The notes: generated by a model from the sequence alone, not told the origin. Positions 1 through 5,950 are shown, counted from the stretch's first letter. The stretch is DNA of 13,967 nucleotides from Bacteroidales bacterium (GCA_004553485.1 SFLG01000042.1:1-13967), one strand, 5' to 3'. Numbers and translations: made by a program.

Positions 1-80
1 CACAAACAACACAACTACACGCCACGCGATCAACCTCCGCGCGAACCACCACCGCGCAACCCACCACGCGGCCGCACACA
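1..80. other. A/C-biased left-end region, possible genome terminus
   Basis: Only three T residues occur in the first 80 bases of the + strand, which is otherwise A, C and G with repeats of CCACCAC and two copies of CCACGCG (22-28, 64-70). No gene fits here. The left edge lies immediately before the early operon of a phage that carries a protein-primed replication system, so it may be at or near the genome end. Terminal repetition cannot be tested because the right end is outside the window, and the exact first base may be an assembly limit. Confidence 0.45.
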
Positions 81-141
81 CAAAATTCGCACGTACAAAT
101 TCGGCAAAATTCGCGCTTGCGAATATCGCAAAATTCGCGCT
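81..141 (+). repeat. Cluster of four CAAAATTCG direct repeats upstream of the early promoter
   Basis: CAAAATTCG occurs at 81-89, 105-113 and 129-137, with a one-base-shorter copy CAAATTCG at 96-103. The last two full copies lie inside an exact 14-nt repeat GCAAAATTCGCGCT (104-117 and 128-141) with a 24-nt period. A perfect inverted repeat TTGCGA-ATA-TCGCAA (117-131) sits between them and covers the -35 box. The arrangement suggests a protein binding array, either an operator or a replication-end binding site. Confidence 0.7.
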
Positions 142-146
142 ATAAT
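117..146 (+). promoter_or_regulatory. Early promoter, sigma70-like
   Basis: TTGCGA (117-122) and a consensus TATAAT (141-146) are separated by 18 bases, and the first gene starts about 30 bases downstream of the expected start point. The -35 box is one arm of the perfect palindrome TTGCGAATATCGCAA, so a dimeric repressor bound there would block polymerase. It would drive the early genes up to the terminator at 1571-1598. Confidence 0.7.
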
Positions 147-183
147 AAACACGTCGAAAGGGAACGGGAAGAAAGGAAGTGAA

Positions 184-459
184 ATGAACACCGAAATAAC
201 AATCCCTGATGTGCTGTACAACGAGGTGATAGACTACCTCGCCGAAGAACTATACAGCTCCTGGCATCCCGAAAAGCCCGACGGCTGCCAGTTGGCGCTC
301 AATCACGAGTATGTGCACGATAAAATGGTGGAGCACTGCGGGAAATACAGCGGTGGGGTCGATGTGCTCAACATCGTAACAGGCGTTATTATTCCCGACA
401 TAGAAGCCGACGCGTGGGCTCTTGCTAGGCGATACGAAAAGGATAGGGAGATCGGTTGA
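184..459 (+). CDS. Small early protein of unknown function, 91 aa
   Basis: First gene of the early operon, preceded by AAGAAAGGAAG (169-179) four bases before the ATG. The product is acidic and probably largely helical, with no signal peptide, membrane segment or motif that I recognise. Its stop overlaps the start of the next gene by one base, so the two are probably translationally coupled. In phi29-like phages this position holds early regulators, dsDNA-binding proteins or host-takeover proteins, but nothing in the sequence lets me choose among these. Confidence 0.75.
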   Translation: MNTEITIPDVLYNEVIDYLAEELYSSWHPEKPDGCQLALNHEYVHDKMVEHCGKYSGGVDVLNIVTGVIIPDIEADAWALARRYEKDREIG

Positions 460-692
460 TGTGTGAAAAATGGTCAAGCGGCTATCAGCATGCGATATAC
501 ATGCTTGCCCGCTGTCGTTTCGAAGCGCTCAGCTCGGAGCTTGTAGAGACTAGGCGCTACAAGCACTACGCCGATCGGTATAGCACCATGCTTGAGACGG
601 TTAAGGTGCTAACAGGTAAGAGCTACCAGGAAATCGACCGCGACGTTATATCGATTTACAATAAGCTGTATGTACAAAGGAAGGAGGTATAA
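459..692 (+). CDS. Small early helical protein of unknown function, 77 aa
   Basis: The ATG at 459 overlaps the previous stop codon (TGATG) and has GGGAG at 446-450 eight bases upstream. A TTG at 456 is in frame but I prefer the ATG. The product is rich in Arg, Glu, Tyr and Leu, looks all-helical, and ends in a basic KLYVQRKEV tail. It has no recognised family. It lies between two other small early genes with only two bases before the next start codon, so it is clearly part of the same operon. Confidence 0.7.
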   Translation: MCEKWSSGYQHAIYMLARCRFEALSSELVETRRYKHYADRYSTMLETVKVLTGKSYQEIDRDVISIYNKLYVQRKEV

Positions 693-694
693 TC

Positions 695-1063
695 ATGAGC
701 CGTATTATCAAGCGCAAAATCAAGCGCACCACCGCCGAGGTGTACGACGAGAACGGCAATCGCCTTGGAACGATGGAGGTCGGCGGGCAGGTTTCAGCCC
801 CGCGCATGGCCAACATCGCGCGCCGAGACAAGGGCAACCCGCTTTTAACGGTGCGCAACGTCGTAACGAGTGAAGACATATACGTTATGGACGTTGATGA
901 GTTCGTTGAGCACGCCGAGAGAATGGGTAAAGCCGATCTCGAAGTTGCCGGCAACGGCGGCACCGTGCATCACGATAAGCGAGAGCCCCTACTTACCGTG
1001 TGCGATGCCATAACGGGCGATGTTTATCTCGAAGTTGGCGGCGACAAGGCCGTTAGCGAATAG
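695..1063 (+). CDS. Early protein of unknown function with an internal repeat, 122 aa
   Basis: A strong AAGGAGG (681-687) precedes the ATG by seven bases. The N-terminus is very basic (RIIKRKIKR), followed by a beta-rich stretch. Two related segments follow: DKGNPLLTVRNVVTSEDIYV (about residues 48-67) and DKREPLLTVCDAITGDVYL (about 94-112), so the protein looks like an internal duplication with a basic tail. This could suit nucleic-acid binding, but that is inference. No membrane or enzyme motif is visible. It is followed after 27 bases by the probable SSB gene in the same operon. Confidence 0.75.
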   Translation: MSRIIKRKIKRTTAEVYDENGNRLGTMEVGGQVSAPRMANIARRDKGNPLLTVRNVVTSEDIYVMDVDEFVEHAERMGKADLEVAGNGGTVHHDKREPLLTVCDAITGDVYLEVGGDKAVSE

Positions 1064-1090
1064 AAAGCCATGAGAAGAAAGGAAACTAAA

Positions 1091-1549
1091 ATGGCTGACG
1101 AAATCATGATGATGGAATCCGAGCAGGGTATCGCGAAGAAAGAAGAGATGAATTTTTCCGAGAGGATCATCCAGCACGTTCGCGAAGAAGGCTTCTTCTC
1201 CACCTTCCCTACGGACAACCTCGAAGGGCAGAAGCTGCTCTACAAGGCAACTAATGCGAGCAAGCTGCTCCGCGATTTCATGGAAACGCCCATTGCTGTC
1301 ACTTCGTTCGTGTTCTCGCCGACTACCGTTACAACCGAGGTTGGCGATGTGGAGCAGGTCATGGGCGTGTACCTCATCGACAGCGCAGGAACTGCGTACG
1401 TATCTTCATCGAACGGGGTCATCAGGTCTGCCATGAACATCATGAGCATGTTCGGAGACCCGCAAGGCTGGTCCGAGCCGCTCACGGTGGTTTGCCGTGA
1501 GACCAACACCGCGAAGGGACGCCGTTTCAAGTTCCTCGATGTCCTGTAG
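1091..1549 (+). CDS. Probable single-stranded DNA-binding protein, 152 aa
   Basis: The product would coat displaced single strands during protein-primed strand-displacement replication. From about residue 38 the pattern is FPTDNLEGQKLLYKATN, then a beta-rich core with GVYLIDSAGTAYVSSSNGV and a C-terminal FGDPQGWSEPLTV. I recognise this pattern from small phage proteins annotated as ssDNA-binding, and gene position just before terminal protein and polymerase supports it. I chose the ATG at 1091 because AAGAAAGGAA (1075-1084) is well spaced; an ATG at 1070 has no good ribosome site. The first 20 residues are Met/Glu-rich, and an internal ATG at 1148-1150 could be a second start. Family assignment is from memory of the pattern, not a search. 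Confidence 0.55.
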   Translation: MADEIMMMESEQGIAKKEEMNFSERIIQHVREEGFFSTFPTDNLEGQKLLYKATNASKLLRDFMETPIAVTSFVFSPTTVTTEVGDVEQVMGVYLIDSAGTAYVSSSNGVIRSAMNIMSMFGDPQGWSEPLTVVCRETNTAKGRRFKFLDVL

Positions 1550-1570
1550 TCTAGCGCTGGTCTAGTGCAT

Positions 1571-1598
1571 GGGGTTGGCGCGAGTCAACCCCTTTTTT
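1571..1598 (+). terminator. Rho-independent terminator with GNRA loop
   Basis: GGGGTTGGC (1571-1579) pairs with GTCAACCCC (1584-1592), including one G-U pair, closing a GCGA tetraloop (1580-1583), followed by six T residues (1593-1598). It ends the early operon after the SSB-like gene. Confidence 0.9.
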
Positions 1599-1621
1599 AT
1601 CGCCTGCGCAGGCGCTAGAAT
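1593..1621 (+). promoter_or_regulatory. Candidate promoter for the terminal protein/polymerase operon with palindromic spacer
   Basis: TAGAAT (1616-1621) matches a -10 box at five of six positions. The matching -35 position 17 bases upstream falls on the T-run of the preceding terminator, which is a poor match. The spacer contains a perfect 14-bp palindrome CGCCTGCGCAGGCG (1601-1614). The palindrome is certain; the promoter is tentative. TATAAA at 1640-1645 is an alternative -10 without a matching -35. Confidence 0.4.
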
Positions 1622-1649
1622 ATGAAAGCGTAACGCAGATATAAAACAA

Positions 1650-1674
1650 CGCCCGCCTTGATGACAGGCGGGCG
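1650..1674 (+). promoter_or_regulatory. Leader hairpin before the terminal protein gene
   Basis: CGCCCGCCT (1650-1658) pairs perfectly with AGGCGGGCG (1666-1674) around a 7-base loop. No T-run follows, so it is not an intrinsic terminator. It ends just before the purine-rich ribosome site (1676-1689), and could act on translation initiation or protect the mRNA 5' end. Confidence 0.6.
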
Positions 1675-1694
1675 CAAGGAAGAAAGGGGCGGCC

Positions 1695-2555
1695 ATGGCG
1701 AAAAGGAAGCGCAGCAACCTGGATGAGGCCATCGGAAAAGCCTTGCATGGCACGCGCAACAAAGTATACCGCCTTAAAAAGAAAGGCGCAAGCGCGAGCG
1801 AGATTGCCGCTATCGACCCGCGAAAAACCGATTGGCAGTCAAGCCGCGGCGGCGCGCCCGGCTCGGCAACGCTGTACGAGCGTTATCGTAAAGGCGAGTT
1901 GAACGCGCGCGAGAAGGCCGAGTTTTTGCGTCAGCTCAAGGACTTCAACGAGCGCGAAAACAAGTACACCTCTACGGGCGGCGGGCGCTTTATCTCCTCG
2001 AAAGCTCAAGAGCGCTTCGGTGCGATGGTAGAGGGCGTGAACAAGACGCGAAAGAGGACGCTCGACAACATCATAAAGGGCGGCGCTTATTACCAGTTCG
2101 GAGCGCCCGGTGTTGACGTTAGCAGCATGAGCGAATGGGACTTCAATCACTACGTATCGCGCAACCTATCGCCTCTAAAGCGGACCGAGCCTTTTACCTC
2201 ATCGAAGCAGATAGCCCGCGCAATGCAAACGCTTCTGGGCGCGACGTCCTCGATGAGCAGAGCGCTTAAGAAGAGCGAGAGATGGCGGCGTGCGGCGCGC
2301 AACATGCTTATAGACAACAACCAGCGCGAGCTTGCCGATGCGATCGAGCGCATGAGCGCAAAAGAATTTTTAGAAATGATAACCCTTACCGATTTCAACG
2401 TCCGCATGACCGACTTTCCTTATCAGGATTATTTCACGGTGCAGGGCCATTCGCGCGAGCGCGGGCTGGAAGCTGCACAGGACGAGAGCAGCCGCTATAT
2501 GATCGGCCTTGTCGATAGGTTCTCGCAGAACAACGCCGCAAAAGATAAGAAGTAG
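1695..2555 (+). CDS. Terminal protein, primer of genome replication, 286 aa
   Basis: The protein would prime replication by taking the first nucleotide on a side-chain hydroxyl and staying covalently bound to the 5' ends. Evidence is its place three bases before a protein-primed polymerase gene, its size near the phi29 terminal protein (266 aa), a very basic N-terminus (AKRKRS and KVYRLKKKG) as expected for the DNA-binding domain, and phi29-like patterns such as KKKGASASEIAAIDPRK near residues 28-44 and MSAKEFLEM in the last quarter. The priming Ser, Thr or Tyr cannot be picked by eye. The start has AAGGAAGAAAGGGG (1676-1689) upstream. Terminal proteins diverge fast, so the call leans on context as well as sequence. 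Confidence 0.85.
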   Translation: MAKRKRSNLDEAIGKALHGTRNKVYRLKKKGASASEIAAIDPRKTDWQSSRGGAPGSATLYERYRKGELNAREKAEFLRQLKDFNERENKYTSTGGGRFISSKAQERFGAMVEGVNKTRKRTLDNIIKGGAYYQFGAPGVDVSSMSEWDFNHYVSRNLSPLKRTEPFTSSKQIARAMQTLLGATSSMSRALKKSERWRRAARNMLIDNNQRELADAIERMSAKEFLEMITLTDFNVRMTDFPYQDYFTVQGHSRERGLEAAQDESSRYMIGLVDRFSQNNAAKDKK

Positions 2556-2558
2556 ACA

Positions 2559-4262
2559 ATGCGCGAGTATTGCGCCGACTTCGAGACGAACGCCTATATA
2601 GACGATTGCCACGTCTGGGCATGGGGAGCCGCCGACATTTGCGAGAACCCCGAGGATACGTTTGAGTACGGTACAACTTTGGATGGGTTTATGGAGCATG
2701 TGTTCGCACACCCTGGGCGGTATTGGTTCCATAACCTCAAGTTCGACGGCAGTTTTATAACCTCGTGGCTGCTTTCCCACGGCTACGAGCATACCGAGGA
2801 CAGGCCGCGCGCCGGGCAGTTCTCCGCGCTCATCGACGATTTAGGCAAGTTTTACTCTATCGCCGTCGGTACCGAAGTGAAGTTCGCGGACAGCTACAAA
2901 AAGATTACCATGCCGGTTCGCGCCGTTGCGAAAACGTACGGCCTGGAAATGACAAAAGGAGAGATCGATTACAACCGCTACCGCCCCGTTGGCCACGTGC
3001 TCACGCCCGATGAGCTGGACTATCTGCGGCGCGATGTGCTCATCATGGCGCAAGCTATGAGCGTGCGACTGCTCACGGGCACGAAACTGACCACCTCAAG
3101 CGACTGCTTGGAGATTTTCCGCGACCTCTACGGAAAAGCGCGCTACCGCGCGACGATGCCGATCATCAACAGCGTTATCGATGCGGCGATGAGGTGCGCG
3201 TACCGCGGCGGCTGGGTATACGTCAACCCGAAGCACAAAGGCGAGGACGTGGGGCGCGGCATCCGCCTTGACGTGAACTCGCTCTATCCCTGGGCGATGC
3301 GATACAATCCCCTTCCAGTCGGCAACCCATATTATTTCACTGGCAAGCCGAACCCCACGCCCGAGCGCCCGCTGTGGATTGCAGGAGTCACTATCACGGC
3401 GCGTCTCAAGCCGGGCAAGTTGCCTTGCATTCAGCTCAAAGGCTCTTCGATTTTCGGAGAGCGCGAGTATACGGACTCGGTACCCGAGCCGACGCCGCTT
3501 GTCGTGTGCAGCGTCGATTACGAGCTTTGGTGCGAAATGTACGACATCGAAGTTTGGAGCTGGGACGGTGGCTGGAGCTTCGCGCAGCGCGAGGGAGTGT
3601 TCGACGATTATATAGACACCTATATGAAGCAGAAGCAAAACGCGAGAACGCCAGGCGAGCGCGCCGAGTCGAAACTGATGTTAAACGGCCTGTACGGAAA
3701 GCTTGCGCAGAAGATCTTGCAGCGCGGTCAAGTTCCCGCCTTGGACTCTGACGGGGTACTTTGCTTTCTCGAAGGCAAGGAAAGCGAGCGCGAGCCTGTT
3801 TATTTGCCGATGGGCATCTTCATCACGGCGTATGCGCGGCGAAAAACGATACTCACCGCTTGCGAGTTCGGCGACCGCTTTTGCTACGCGGACACGGACA
3901 GCATCCACGCGATCGGGGAGGAGATTCCCGAAGACGTCGAGATACACCCGAAGAAGCTGGGGGCCTGGAAGCACGAGGCAACATTCGAGCGCGCGCGCTT
4001 CGTCCGGGCGAAAACATACGTTGAGACGGTGGACGGTAAAGAGGAGTACACTTGCGCGGGCATGTCGCAATCGCTCAAGGATATAATGAGATGGGAGGAT
4101 TTTCGCAACGGTTTTCAAACGCACGAATGCCCCTATTATTTGCCTGGTGGCTGTGGGCGCGACTGCGAAACGTGCTATAGTAACGCGAGAAACTGGGGGC
4201 TTAAACCGAGACAGGTTCGCGGCGGCGTGGTGCTTTTGCCTTCGCCGTTCTCTATTAGGTAG
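2559..4262 (+). CDS. Protein-primed family-B DNA polymerase, 567 aa
   Basis: Replicates the phage genome by protein-primed, strand-displacing synthesis. All phi29-polymerase motifs are visible: exonuclease I D7-F-E9, exonuclease II HNLKFDG with D63, exonuclease III Y155-LRR-D159, YRGG at 215-218, motif A DVNSLYP with D238, motif B KLMLNGLYG at 372-380 (Ser replaced by Gly in the usual NSLYG), motif C YADTDS with D445 and D447, then KKLGAW and KTY at 485-487. Length is close to phi29 (575 aa). Residues about 521-548 form an extra segment with Cys524, Cys532, Cys536 and Cys539 that phi29 lacks; the end, RGGVVLLPSPFSIR, matches the phi29 C-terminus. No strong ribosome site lies before the start, so translation is probably coupled to the terminal protein gene. 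Confidence 0.98.
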   Translation: MREYCADFETNAYIDDCHVWAWGAADICENPEDTFEYGTTLDGFMEHVFAHPGRYWFHNLKFDGSFITSWLLSHGYEHTEDRPRAGQFSALIDDLGKFYSIAVGTEVKFADSYKKITMPVRAVAKTYGLEMTKGEIDYNRYRPVGHVLTPDELDYLRRDVLIMAQAMSVRLLTGTKLTTSSDCLEIFRDLYGKARYRATMPIINSVIDAAMRCAYRGGWVYVNPKHKGEDVGRGIRLDVNSLYPWAMRYNPLPVGNPYYFTGKPNPTPERPLWIAGVTITARLKPGKLPCIQLKGSSIFGEREYTDSVPEPTPLVVCSVDYELWCEMYDIEVWSWDGGWSFAQREGVFDDYIDTYMKQKQNARTPGERAESKLMLNGLYGKLAQKILQRGQVPALDSDGVLCFLEGKESEREPVYLPMGIFITAYARRKTILTACEFGDRFCYADTDSIHAIGEEIPEDVEIHPKKLGAWKHEATFERARFVRAKTYVETVDGKEEYTCAGMSQSLKDIMRWEDFRNGFQTHECPYYLPGGCGRDCETCYSNARNWGLKPRQVRGGVVLLPSPFSIR

Positions 4263-4276
4263 GAGGTTCGCACAAC

Positions 4277-4555
4277 GTGATAGAGCTTGAGATATCTACT
4301 CTTGTCGTGCCCATCGCGTCGGCCGTGCTCTCGGCCGTCTTCGCGGCGTGCGGCGTGTATGTGGCGATAAGCAACCGATTGTCCGTCTTGGAGACCAAGA
4401 TGGACGGGCTGTCATCAAAAGTCGAGAAGCACAACAGCGTCATCGAGCGCACGTACAAGCTTGAGACCGACGCGGCGACCGCCTGGAAGCGGCACGACGA
4501 GCTGGCCGATCGCGTGGAAAGACTGGAAGACATGAAGATTGGAGGAACACAGTGA
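4277..4555 (+). CDS. Membrane-anchored coiled-coil protein of the lysis cassette, 92 aa
   Basis: The GTG start follows AGGAGG (4261-4266) by ten bases. Residues 8-31 form one hydrophobic helix, and residues about 33-86 have a heptad-like pattern (RLSVLETKMDGLSSKVEKHN and ELADRVERLEDM), giving a short membrane-bound coiled coil. It directly precedes and overlaps the holin gene, and the amidase follows. The order resembles xhlA-xhlB-xlyA of the Bacillus PBSX prophage, where XhlA assists the holin; here, however, the membrane helix is N-terminal rather than C-terminal. I infer a holin accessory role. A non-lysis scaffold protein at the membrane is the alternative. Confidence 0.7.
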   Translation: MIELEISTLVVPIASAVLSAVFAACGVYVAISNRLSVLETKMDGLSSKVEKHNSVIERTYKLETDAATAWKRHDELADRVERLEDMKIGGTQ

Positions 4556-4812
4556 GCATCAATTGGAAAGCACGAGCGAGGAACAAGGCCTTCTGGGTCG
4601 CGCTCATCCCCGCGCTTCTGCTGCTAATCCAGCAGGTGTGCGGCGTTTTCGGCGTGACTCTGGACTTCGGTGAGCTGCAGGCGCAGCTGGTGGCGATCGT
4701 GAACGCGCTGTTTGCCGTGCTCGCGATTCTGGGCATCGTCGCAGACCCGACCACGGCGGGCGTGGGGGACAGCGAGCAGGCGATGACCTACGACGATCCG
4801 AAGGAGGCTTAG
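4552..4812 (+). CDS. Phage holin, phiLC3 family, 86 aa
   Basis: Forms lesions in the host membrane so the endolysin can reach the wall. The sequence fits Phage_holin_1: INWKARARNKAFWVALIPAL, a second hydrophobic helix around 44-65, then the characteristic ADPTTAGVGDSEQAMTYDDP ending. Two transmembrane helices (about 13-36 and 44-65). The GTG start overlaps the previous stop (GTGA), with GGAGG at 4541-4545, so translation is coupled. The amidase gene follows at once, completing the cassette. Confidence 0.95.
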   Translation: MSINWKARARNKAFWVALIPALLLLIQQVCGVFGVTLDFGELQAQLVAIVNALFAVLAILGIVADPTTAGVGDSEQAMTYDDPKEA

Positions 4813-4815
4813 GAG

Positions 4816-5607
4816 ATGCACATTGCGATTGCGGGCGGACATTCCGCCGTCGCGAGGGGAGCGTCGGGCTACCTCGACGAGTACGAGTGCGACCGCGCTT
4901 TCGTCGCCCAGCTTATAGACGCTTTCGATGCGCAAGGCTGGTACGTCACCGACTGCTCTAACGAGGAGCCCGACGTTTCCGCAGAGCTTCGCGAGGAGTG
5001 CCGAATCGCCAACGCGTCGGGAGCCGATCTCTTCATAGCCGTTCATTTCAATGCGGGCGGCGGGACGGGTACCGAGGTATGGCACTACCCTTATTCGATC
5101 GCCGAGACTTGCGCGCGGGAAGTGAGCCGCGAGCTGGCATCGGCTCTTGGCTTGCCGAACCGAGGAGCGAAGAGCACCGCGGGGCTTTACGTCTTGAATC
5201 ACACGGAAATGCCCGCCATCCTCATCGAGGTGTGCTTCGTGGATAACGAGGCGGACGCAGACGCCTGGCACGCGACGAGCTGGAACGCCCTCTGCGGCGC
5301 GGTAGTGCGCGGCCTGGGCGGAGATTACAAGAACAAGGAGGAAGACATGTTGACCGAGCATCAGGACAAGCTTTTAGCCACCATCTACGAGCAGGTAACG
5401 GGCACGTACGACCCTACGGGGCGCGGCATGGAGCTCAACGACCACGATCATATCAAGTGGATTGCCAAGGCAGTTGTCGACAACGCCGAGGCGGTTAATG
5501 CAATCAAGAGCCAGCTTGACGCAATCGATAGCCAGCTTGACGCAATCGATAGCCAGCTTGACGAAATCGATAGCCAGCTTTACGTAGTCGAATCGAAGAT
5601 TAGCTAA
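4816..5607 (+). CDS. Endolysin: N-acetylmuramoyl-L-alanine amidase (Amidase_3) with coiled-coil tail, 263 aa
   Basis: Cuts the amide bond between N-acetylmuramic acid and L-Ala in peptidoglycan. Residues 1-167 match zinc amidases: GGHS with His9, a Glu ligand at 22 or 24, AVHFNAGGGTGTEVW with His77, and the catalytic Glu138 in ILIEVCF. No signal peptide, so it needs the holin. AAGGAGG (4801-4807) lies eight bases upstream. The C-terminal part (about 178-263) is not a wall-binding repeat I know; it ends in four heptads of the type SQLDAID. A strong ribosome site inside the gene precedes an in-frame ATG at codon 178, so a separate short product is likely (see that entry). A terminator follows 20 bases after the stop. 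Confidence 0.93.
   Translation: MHIAIAGGHSAVARGASGYLDEYECDRAFVAQLIDAFDAQGWYVTDCSNEEPDVSAELREECRIANASGADLFIAVHFNAGGGTGTEVWHYPYSIAETCAREVSRELASALGLPNRGAKSTAGLYVLNHTEMPAILIEVCFVDNEADADAWHATSWNALCGAVVRGLGGDYKNKEEDMLTEHQDKLLATIYEQVTGTYDPTGRGMELNDHDHIKWIAKAVVDNAEAVNAIKSQLDAIDSQLDAIDSQLDEIDSQLYVVESKIS
5347..5607 (+). CDS. Probable second product: free C-terminal domain of the endolysin, 86 aa
   Basis: Inside the amidase gene, AAGGAGG (5335-5341) sits five bases before an in-frame ATG (5347-5349), exactly at the border between catalytic and C-terminal regions. This is as good a ribosome site as any in the window. The product would be MLTEHQDKLLATIYEQ onward, a helical region plus four heptad repeats. 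Some Clostridium and other Gram-positive phage endolysins are known to make such a short C-terminal form, which then assembles with the full-length enzyme. That it is made here is inference from the site alone. Confidence 0.6.
   Translation: MLTEHQDKLLATIYEQVTGTYDPTGRGMELNDHDHIKWIAKAVVDNAEAVNAIKSQLDAIDSQLDAIDSQLDEIDSQLYVVESKIS
5509..5592 (+). repeat. Four 21-nt tandem repeats encoding heptads of a coiled coil
   Basis: Unit 1 (5509-5529) and unit 2 (5530-5550) are identical, unit 3 (5551-5571) has one change, and unit 4 (5572-5592) is degenerate. Each unit encodes SQLDAID or a variant. The 21-base period equals one heptad, so copy-number change by slippage would lengthen or shorten the coil without breaking the reading frame. 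Confidence 0.95.
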
Positions 5608-5627
5608 CAGGTTGTTAACAGACGTTG

Positions 5628-5658
5628 GAAAGCCCGAGCAGGTGCTCGGGCTTTCTTT
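5628..5658 (+). terminator. Strong rho-independent terminator after the lysis cassette
   Basis: GAAAGCCCGAGC (5628-5639) pairs perfectly with GCTCGGGCTTTC (5644-5655), loop AGGT, followed by TTT. It stands between the end of the amidase gene and the end of the convergent minus-strand gene, and the hairpin can form in both directions. The T-run is short, so efficiency is uncertain. Confidence 0.85.
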
Positions 5659-5950
5659 ACGCCTCTTTCACGACCATGCAGACCCGCGCGATGAGCTCGT
5701 GAACCTCGTCCGACTCTGCGGGCGTCGGGTAGATTCCCGCCCGCGCGAGCAAGGCGAGCGCTTCGGAGAACAGGCGATCGGCTTCGCGCTGGCGGTCAAC
5801 CTCCCTTGTGCACGTCGCGCGGCGCGGTCGCTCGCCGTCGTCCCAATATACAGTTGTCTCGATTTCCGCGGTGCGGCGGCGCTTGTCGGGGTTCGCCGTT
5901 ATCTCGACGTAAAAAGGATTTGACTTACCGCCGCTATAGGTTGCGCGCAT
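5657..5950 (-). CDS. Small opposite-strand protein of unknown function, 97 aa
   Basis: This is the only convincing minus-strand gene. I set the start at 5950, where AAGGAAAGAAGGG stands just upstream of the ATG; the longer open frame to 6181 reads through the non-coding RNA region and is not credible. The N-terminal half looks like beta strands (NPFYVEITANPDKRRRTAEI and TTVYWDD), followed by an amphipathic helix rich in Arg, Glu and Ala (about residues 48-71) and a second helix near the end. It converges on the lysis terminator and diverges from the packaging RNA. It could be a regulator or a host-defence inhibitor; no family is recognised. Confidence 0.7.
   Translation of the reverse strand: MRATYSGGKSNPFYVEITANPDKRRRTAEIETTVYWDDGERPRRATCTREVDRQREADRLFSEALALLARAGIYPTPAESDEVHELIARVCMVVKEA

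Noticed and set aside
1650..1674. Second intrinsic terminator
   Set aside because: No T-run follows and the terminal protein ribosome site comes directly after.
4624..5361. 245-codon open frame on the minus strand
   Set aside because: It lies antisense to holin and amidase, has no ribosome site and a low-complexity Arg/Val/His composition typical of reading GC-rich coding DNA backwards.
5509..5592. CRISPR-like repeat array
   Set aside because: Repeats are contiguous without spacers and in frame with the amidase gene.
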